Origin: JAWLDB01 sp041686915
GTDB lineage: Bacteria; Bacillota; UBA994; UBA5500
Direction: 5' to 3'
NCBI GenBank assembly: GCA_041686915.1
Contig: JAWLDB010000109.1
Location: 1-9,060, forward strand
DNA: 9,060 nucleotides
The translations under genes were made by a program, and so were the position numbers. The notes below the pieces were generated by a model. That model did not search any database and had not been told where the DNA came from. It worked only from the letters and a program-made list of their open reading frames with translations. Positions 5,871 through 9,060 of this stretch are shown here, in pieces. Position 1 is the stretch's first letter. Each line of letters opens with the position of its first letter.

Positions 5871-6725
5871 GTGCGCCGCAAAATATGGCATTCTGTCCGC
5901 AGATATATTGGAATATTCATCGGCTCCTCTATAACCGCTGTTGGGCTGACCGCGCTGCAAATCCCAAATAAGATCGCTGCAGGTGGTGCAGCCGGCGTAG
6001 CAACCATCGTTTACTCATTGACAGGCCTGGACCCTGGGATCATGTTGTTTGCTATCAATATTCCCCTGTTAATCTTAAGCGGATTTGTGATTGGCTGGCG
6101 GTTTAGCTGGTATTCTGTGCTGGGTGGACTGATGACCTCAGCCATGGTCTATGTAACAGGTGGCATGCCAGCATTGACCAACGACGCATTCCTGGCTGCT
6201 CTGTACGGCGGAGTAGTCACTGGCGTTGGTATGGGTCTCGTCTTCCGGTCAGGAGGCTCAACCGGAGGTACTGATCTAGCAGCCCGTCTGGCTAATCACT
6301 TCACAGGGGTTCCGATTGGACAGTCGTTACTGCTGATTGATGCCACTATTGTCACCGCAGCTGGGTTCTTCTTCGGGCCAGAGTTGGCCATGTATGCCCT
6401 GATTGCTATCTTTGTGACTACTCGGGTGATTGACTTTGTGCAGGAAGGCTTTTTCTCAGTAAAGGCGCTGATTGTCATCTCTGACCACTCTGAACCCATA
6501 GCGAAGGCAATCATGAGCGAGGTCGGACGGGGCGTAACGTATCTGCACGGTGAAGGTGGCTTCAGCCGTCAGGCCAAGCGAGCGCTTCTGGTTGTGGTTA
6601 GCAGGGCTGAGCTAACGGCTATCAAAGATATCGTAGAAACAGTGGACCAGCGCGCATTCGTAATCGTCGTCGATGCCCATGAGGTGCTCGGCGAAGGCTT
6701 TCGCGAGCTTTCTACTACGATCTGA
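5871..6725 (+). CDS. YitT family membrane protein (DUF161 + DUF2179)
   Basis: Polytopic membrane protein of the YitT family, common in Bacillota; its transport or regulatory function is unknown. From GTG 5871 it has 284 residues. The N-terminal membrane part (about 10-190) holds five to six hydrophobic segments. It includes the family motif LQIPNKIAAGGAAGVATI (first loop and segment) and the glycine-rich FRSGGSTGGTDLAARL (about 125-140). A cytosolic DUF2179 domain follows (about 195-278), with VKALIVISD, GRGVTYLHGEGGFS and a final FVIVVDAHEVLGEGF; this resembles small ligand-sensing domains. The reading frame could be extended upstream to TTG 5811, but the promoter and ribosome binding site argue for 5871. 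It is the first gene of a same-strand membrane cluster; the ZIP transporter follows after 80 nt without a terminator. Confidence 0.9.
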   Translation: MRRKIWHSVRRYIGIFIGSSITAVGLTALQIPNKIAAGGAAGVATIVYSLTGLDPGIMLFAINIPLLILSGFVIGWRFSWYSVLGGLMTSAMVYVTGGMPALTNDAFLAALYGGVVTGVGMGLVFRSGGSTGGTDLAARLANHFTGVPIGQSLLLIDATIVTAAGFFFGPELAMYALIAIFVTTRVIDFVQEGFFSVKALIVISDHSEPIAKAIMSEVGRGVTYLHGEGGFSRQAKRALLVVVSRAELTAIKDIVETVDQRAFVIVVDAHEVLGEGFRELSTTI

Positions 6726-6748
6726 TTATCTACAGTGGACATGTACAC

Positions 6749-6799
6749 CGCCTCCCTCGAATAGGCATTAAGGGATTATATCCCTGCTCTTGGGAGGCG
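6749..6799 (+). promoter_or_regulatory. possible RBS-sequestering leader of the ZIP gene
   Basis: CGCCTCCC (6749-6756) is the exact complement of GGGAGGCG (6792-6799), which contains the Shine-Dalgarno GGGAGG of the ZIP gene. Enclosed between them is a small hairpin, AGGGAT-TAT-ATCCCT (6771-6785). The arms can also re-pair: CCCT 6754-6757 with AGGG 6771-6774, and TCCC 6781-6784 with GGGA 6792-6795. Folding of the outer stem would hide the start region. It does not look like the Mn (yybP-ykoY) or NiCo riboswitches as far as I can judge. Confidence 0.4.
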
Positions 6800-6805
6800 A
6801 TTGTT

Positions 6806-7528
6806 TTGCACGTCATCTTGCTATATAGCCTACTAGCAGGCTTGGCAACTGTCTTGGGCGGGCTGGTAGTCCTGCTGTTTGGACGACCTAACTCGAGATT
6901 ATTGGCTCTACTACTGGGGCTCGCTTCTGGAGTGATGCTGGCGGTTGTAGCTGTAGATCTATTGCCATCAGCCTTGCAGTATGGAAACCGGGGTTTGACG
7001 GCCATAGGTTTTGCAACTGGCATGCTGCTCCTCGCTGCCTTTGATAACTTTCTGTCCAGGAGAAAGAGGCACCGCCGCAGAGCCGCTGATGGGCGCGATA
7101 GTTATGCCCGTATGGGCATGCTTGTCGCTCTTGGTATTGCGCTGCACGACTTGCCCGAAGGTCTGGCTATCGGTGCAGGTTTCGCCGCAACAGATGACCT
7201 CGGTTCCCTGCTCACCTTGGCCATTGGCTTGCACAATATCCCGGAAGGGATCGGCATGTCTGCACCCCTTCTGTTTGGCGGATGGAAGCCTGGGAAGATC
7301 GTCCTACTCTGTCTGCTGGTGGCACTGGTAACTCCTCTTGGCACATTGTTAAGCTTGGTTTTGCTTAATGTTTCCCGTAAGTTTATCGCCGTGTGTCTAG
7401 CTTTCGCTGCGGGGGCTATGGTTTTTGTGGTGGTGGATGAGCTTATACCTACTTCCCATGGCGCGTCACGTTTGTTCACCTCACTAGGGATGACTCTAGG
7501 TTTTGTGCTGATACTGTTGGTGGTATAG
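6806..7528 (+). CDS. ZIP family divalent metal transporter
   Basis: Membrane carrier of the ZIP (ZupT/GufA-like) family, which moves Zn2+ or related divalent cations into the cytoplasm. The 240 residues contain about eight hydrophobic segments: roughly 4-25, 31-55, 64-83, 103-125, 132-157, 163-188, 192-210 and 222-240. The two metal-binding helices carry HDLPEG (114-119) and HNIPEG (143-148), the hallmark ZIP pair. DELIPTSH (211-218) matches the conserved ELIPEAH-like motif. The first motif has Asp where many members have Asn, which may alter the second metal site. The loop between segments 3 and 4 is strongly basic (RRKRHRRR, 85-92) instead of histidine-rich. The start is TTG 6806 with GGGAGG (6792-6797) 8 nt upstream; that site can pair with an upstream complement. 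The exact metal cannot be told from the sequence. Confidence 0.9.
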   Translation: MHVILLYSLLAGLATVLGGLVVLLFGRPNSRLLALLLGLASGVMLAVVAVDLLPSALQYGNRGLTAIGFATGMLLLAAFDNFLSRRKRHRRRAADGRDSYARMGMLVALGIALHDLPEGLAIGAGFAATDDLGSLLTLAIGLHNIPEGIGMSAPLLFGGWKPGKIVLLCLLVALVTPLGTLLSLVLLNVSRKFIAVCLAFAAGAMVFVVVDELIPTSHGASRLFTSLGMTLGFVLILLVV

Positions 7529-7578
7529 CGAATTCGCACCTTAGCCCGGGGGAACACTACGGGCGGAGGTGTGTTGTT

Positions 7579-7938
7579 TTGCACATACCAAAATTCTTGC
7601 TTTATGCTGGGATTGGATTAGCCGCAGGAGTAGTCAACGGTCTACTGGGTATAGGGGGAGGCACGGTGCTTATACCCGGAATGGTTTATCTACTTGGGGT
7701 CACGCAGCACCATGCCCACGGTACTAGCCTGCTGATCATCCTGCCCACGTCATTGGTTAGTGCTTTGGTATATCATACTTTAGGGACTATCGAAATCAGG
7801 CCATTACTGGGTCTTGCCGCTTATACCACCGCAGGTGCCGTTGCCGGCGCAATTCTAATGAATCACGTTCGGCCCAGCATGCTGCGTAAGGGATTTGGCC
7901 TGTTCATGCTGGCGGCAGGCCTGCGCATGATGTTTTAG
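7579..7938 (+). CDS. TauE/SafE (TSUP) family protein, half-size, first subunit
   Basis: The TauE/SafE family comprises membrane proteins linked to export of sulfite, sulfonates and other anions. Ordinary members have about 250 residues made of two repeated halves. This protein has 119 residues and corresponds to one half. It has about four hydrophobic segments (6-40 holding one to two, 49-67, 75-94, 105-118) and the repeat signature GLLGIGGGTVLIPGMVYLLG (21-40), then AHGTSLLIILPTS (46-58). The start is TTG 7579 with GGAGG (7565-7569) 9 nt upstream. It ends with TAG 7936-7938, whose last base is the first base of the next gene's GTG. The second half-gene follows in a different frame, so this is a split transporter or a heteromeric pair. 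The exported compound is unknown. Confidence 0.87.
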   Translation: MHIPKFLLYAGIGLAAGVVNGLLGIGGGTVLIPGMVYLLGVTQHHAHGTSLLIILPTSLVSALVYHTLGTIEIRPLLGLAAYTTAGAVAGAILMNHVRPSMLRKGFGLFMLAAGLRMMF

Positions 7939-8327
7939 TGTTTACAGCAGTCCTCGGCTTTTTATCAGGCGTGCTGGCCGGTCTGGCAGTTGGTGGCGGC
8001 ACTTTGCTAGTACCTGGCCTTGTGTTGATACAGCACGTCCCGCAGCATGTCGCGCAAGGAATATCGTTGTTCATTTTCCTTCCTACTTCAGTCTTAGCAA
8101 TCGTCACCCACCTGAGATATGGCAATGTGCGTTTTGGGCTGGCCTGGAAGCTCGCCCTGGGGAGTGTGGCCGGGGCATACATAGGGGCACAGATTGCGCT
8201 CCGTTTGCAGGCACCCTTGTTGCGGAAGATTTTCGCGATTTACCTAATTAGCATGGGGTTGTACCAGTTCCTGCACTGCCCGACTAGCGAGAAAAAGGCG
8301 CACCCAATGCTAAACAGAAAAAAGTAA
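7938..8327 (+). CDS. TauE/SafE (TSUP) family protein, half-size, second subunit
   Basis: Second half-size TSUP protein, 129 residues. It repeats the pattern of its neighbour: GVLAGLAVGGGTLLVPGLVL (11-30), then VAQGISLFIFLPTS (38-51), two more hydrophobic segments (about 68-88 and 97-113), with LRK before the last segment as in the first half. A hydrophilic basic tail (about 114-129) ends the protein. The GTG start shares one base with the previous stop (TAGTG) and lacks a clear Shine-Dalgarno of its own, so translation is probably coupled and the products made in near-equal amounts. The two proteins together match the length and repeat structure of one full TauE. It is the last gene of the cluster; its stop codon lies at the base of the terminator stem. 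Confidence 0.86.
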   Translation: MFTAVLGFLSGVLAGLAVGGGTLLVPGLVLIQHVPQHVAQGISLFIFLPTSVLAIVTHLRYGNVRFGLAWKLALGSVAGAYIGAQIALRLQAPLLRKIFAIYLISMGLYQFLHCPTSEKKAHPMLNRKK

Positions 8328-8362
8328 AGCAAAAACCCGCCTATGCGCGGGTTTTTGCTTTA
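8325..8362. terminator. strong bidirectional intrinsic terminator
   Basis: A 16-bp perfect stem: TAAAGCAAAAACCCGC (8325-8340) pairs with GCGGGTTTTTGCTTTA (8347-8362) around a CTATGC loop. The GC-rich top followed by T-runs works in either direction. It separates the TauE pair from the convergent pduL gene, and its 5' base overlaps the TAA stop of the second TauE gene. Confidence 0.93.
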
Positions 8363-8380
8363 AGTCGTCGTCTACTGTAC

Positions 8381-8950
8381 CTATTTGAGGATCTCTACCT
8401 CGGCACCATTCTTCAGTAAGGCTGCGTTGGCCTCGTCAGTATCGACATGCATCTCGAGAGCGTAATCATCACGTACACGCACGATTACATTCTCAAATAC
8501 GATACCGCGAGGTCCTCCTACACGCACACTGACCACGTCTTTATCCTTCAAGCCCCTGGCCTCCGCATCACTAGTATGCATGTGGATGTGCCTCCACGCC
8601 AGAATAACTCCATCCTTCAACTCGACAGAACCACTTGGCCCCTCTATGGTGATCGGAGCGGAATTGGCTAAGTCGCCGGACTCGCGCACAGGTGGCTTAA
8701 CTCCGAGCTTGTATGCATCGGTCATGGATACTTCAATCTGAGTTTTGGAACGCACAGGGCCAAGCACGCGCACGCCTTCAATCGTACCCTTGGGGCCAAC
8801 CAAGGCGATCTGTTCTGCAGCAGCGTACTGACCAGGCTGTGCTAGTTCCTTGAACACAGTTAACTCATATCCTGGGCCGAACAAAGTCTCCAGGTCGTCC
8901 TGAGACAGATGCAAGTGTCGGTTGGAAACTCCAACAATTACAGGCTTCAT
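8381..8950 (-). CDS. pduL: PduL-type phosphate acyltransferase (phosphotransacylase)
   Basis: PduL interconverts acyl-CoA and acyl-phosphate (propanoyl- or acetyl-), linking CoA thioesters to ATP formation through an acyl kinase. It is unrelated in fold to Pta. The protein has 189 residues with two PduL barrels. Landmarks are VSNRHLHLS (8-16), PGQYAAAEQI (39-48), PVRSKTQIEVS (65-75), LAWRHIHMHTSDAEARGL (117-134) and ALEMHVDTDEANA (164-176). Likely zinc ligands are H12, H14, E73, H121, H123 and H168, with catalytic R67; their spacing agrees with the residues known from the Rhodopseudomonas PduL structure. There is no N-terminal extension, so no microcompartment targeting peptide: a cytosolic housekeeping-type enzyme is likely. 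The ATG has AAAGGGG (8958-8964, opposite strand) at 7 nt. The gene follows a sodium-pump decarboxylase subunit gene by 42 nt. Confidence 0.93.
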   Translation of the reverse strand: MKPVIVGVSNRHLHLSQDDLETLFGPGYELTVFKELAQPGQYAAAEQIALVGPKGTIEGVRVLGPVRSKTQIEVSMTDAYKLGVKPPVRESGDLANSAPITIEGPSGSVELKDGVILAWRHIHMHTSDAEARGLKDKDVVSVRVGGPRGIVFENVIVRVRDDYALEMHVDTDEANAALLKNGAEVEILK

Positions 8951-8971
8951 GGCAATTCCCCTTTCAAACTT

Positions 8972-8987
8972 ACTGGTAGCTGCCAGT
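8972..8987 (-). other. small intercistronic hairpin between oadB-like gene and pduL
   Basis: ACTGG (8972-8976) and CCAGT (8983-8987) pair around a 6-nt loop in the 42-nt spacer. No T-run follows, so it is not a terminator. It might influence message processing or relative expression, or be chance. Confidence 0.3.
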
Positions 8988-8992
8988 CCTTA

Positions 8993-9060
8993 TTAGCCGA
9001 GAATAGTGAGCAATACGCCAGCGGCGATGGCTGAGCCGATTACACCAGCAACGTTGGGAC
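8993..9060 (-). CDS. 3' end of sodium-translocating decarboxylase beta subunit (OadB/MmdB/GcdB type), partial
   Basis: The last 21 codons before a tandem TAA-TAA encode PNVAGVIGSAIAAGVLLTIL plus a final G. This glycine/alanine-rich helix with the NVAGVIGSAIAAG pattern is the typical C-terminus of the beta subunits of oxaloacetate, methylmalonyl-CoA or glutaconyl-CoA decarboxylases. They are integral membrane proteins that couple decarboxylation of the biotin carrier to Na+ export. The rest of the gene lies outside the window, so the substrate of the complex cannot be told. It is on the same strand as pduL and 42 nt upstream of it, so co-transcription is likely. Confidence 0.82.
   Translation of the reverse strand, partial: PNVAGVIGSAIAAGVLLTILG

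Noticed and set aside
2628..5970. Shared 13-mer CAAATCCCAAATA at 2628-2640 and 5958-5970
   Set aside because: One copy is inside the yitT coding sequence (QIPNK) and one in a leader; one such match is about what chance gives in 9 kb.
7544..7564. GCCCG (7544-7548) and CGGGC (7560-7564) as a structured leader of the first TauE gene
   Set aside because: Only 5 bp with an 11-nt loop, and it stops before the GGAGG site; too weak to call regulation.
1..9060. CRISPR array, transposon, phage or toxin-antitoxin system
   Set aside because: No regularly spaced long repeats, no transposase or integrase frames, no flanking terminal repeats, and no small paired genes were seen on either strand.

Overview
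The window looks like chromosomal DNA of an anaerobic, probably spore-forming member of the Clostridia (Bacillota). The reasons are strong AGGAGG-type ribosome binding sites, GTG and TTG starts beside ATG, a transketolase split into two genes, a CotJC-like manganese catalase, a PduL-type phosphotransacylase, and the end of a sodium-pumping decarboxylase beta subunit. The genus cannot be named from the sequence. I see no rRNA, tRNA, CRISPR array, insertion sequence or phage gene.

Layout. At 1-56 (+) there may be the tail of an unknown gene, overlapped by a perfect inverted repeat. A manganese catalase gene (96-761, +) converges on an Orn/Lys/Arg-type PLP decarboxylase gene (823-2316, -), with a bidirectional terminator between them. 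A divergent, AT-rich intergenic region of 360 bp (2317-2676) holds an operator-like palindrome and several promoter-like sequences. It drives the decarboxylase to the left and, to the right, an operon of transketolase N-half, transketolase C-half and a class I aminotransferase (2677-5654), closed by a terminator. A promoter at 5793-5821 then starts a membrane-protein cluster: a YitT/DUF2179 protein, a ZIP metal transporter and two half-size TauE/SafE (TSUP) proteins whose genes overlap by one base (5871-8327). A 16-bp bidirectional terminator separates this from the opposing pduL gene (8381-8950, -), which lies just downstream of the 3' end of an OadB/MmdB/GcdB-type gene (8993-9060, -).

How the genes may work together. 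The transketolase halves form one thiamine-diphosphate enzyme of the non-oxidative pentose phosphate pathway. The adjacent aminotransferase is probably co-transcribed, but its substrate is not readable. PduL next to a decarboxylase beta subunit suggests acyl-CoA/acyl-phosphate metabolism linked to a sodium-motive decarboxylase. The YitT-ZIP-TauE-TauE cluster is the least understood part. It combines a membrane protein of unknown function, a divalent-metal carrier and a probable two-subunit anion/sulfur-compound exporter, and the ZIP leader could fold so as to hide its ribosome binding site.

Nothing here is clearly a new system. The best leads are the split TauE pair in its cluster, the structured ZIP leader, the two palindromes, and the corrected starts of yitT, the transketolase C-half and the aminotransferase.
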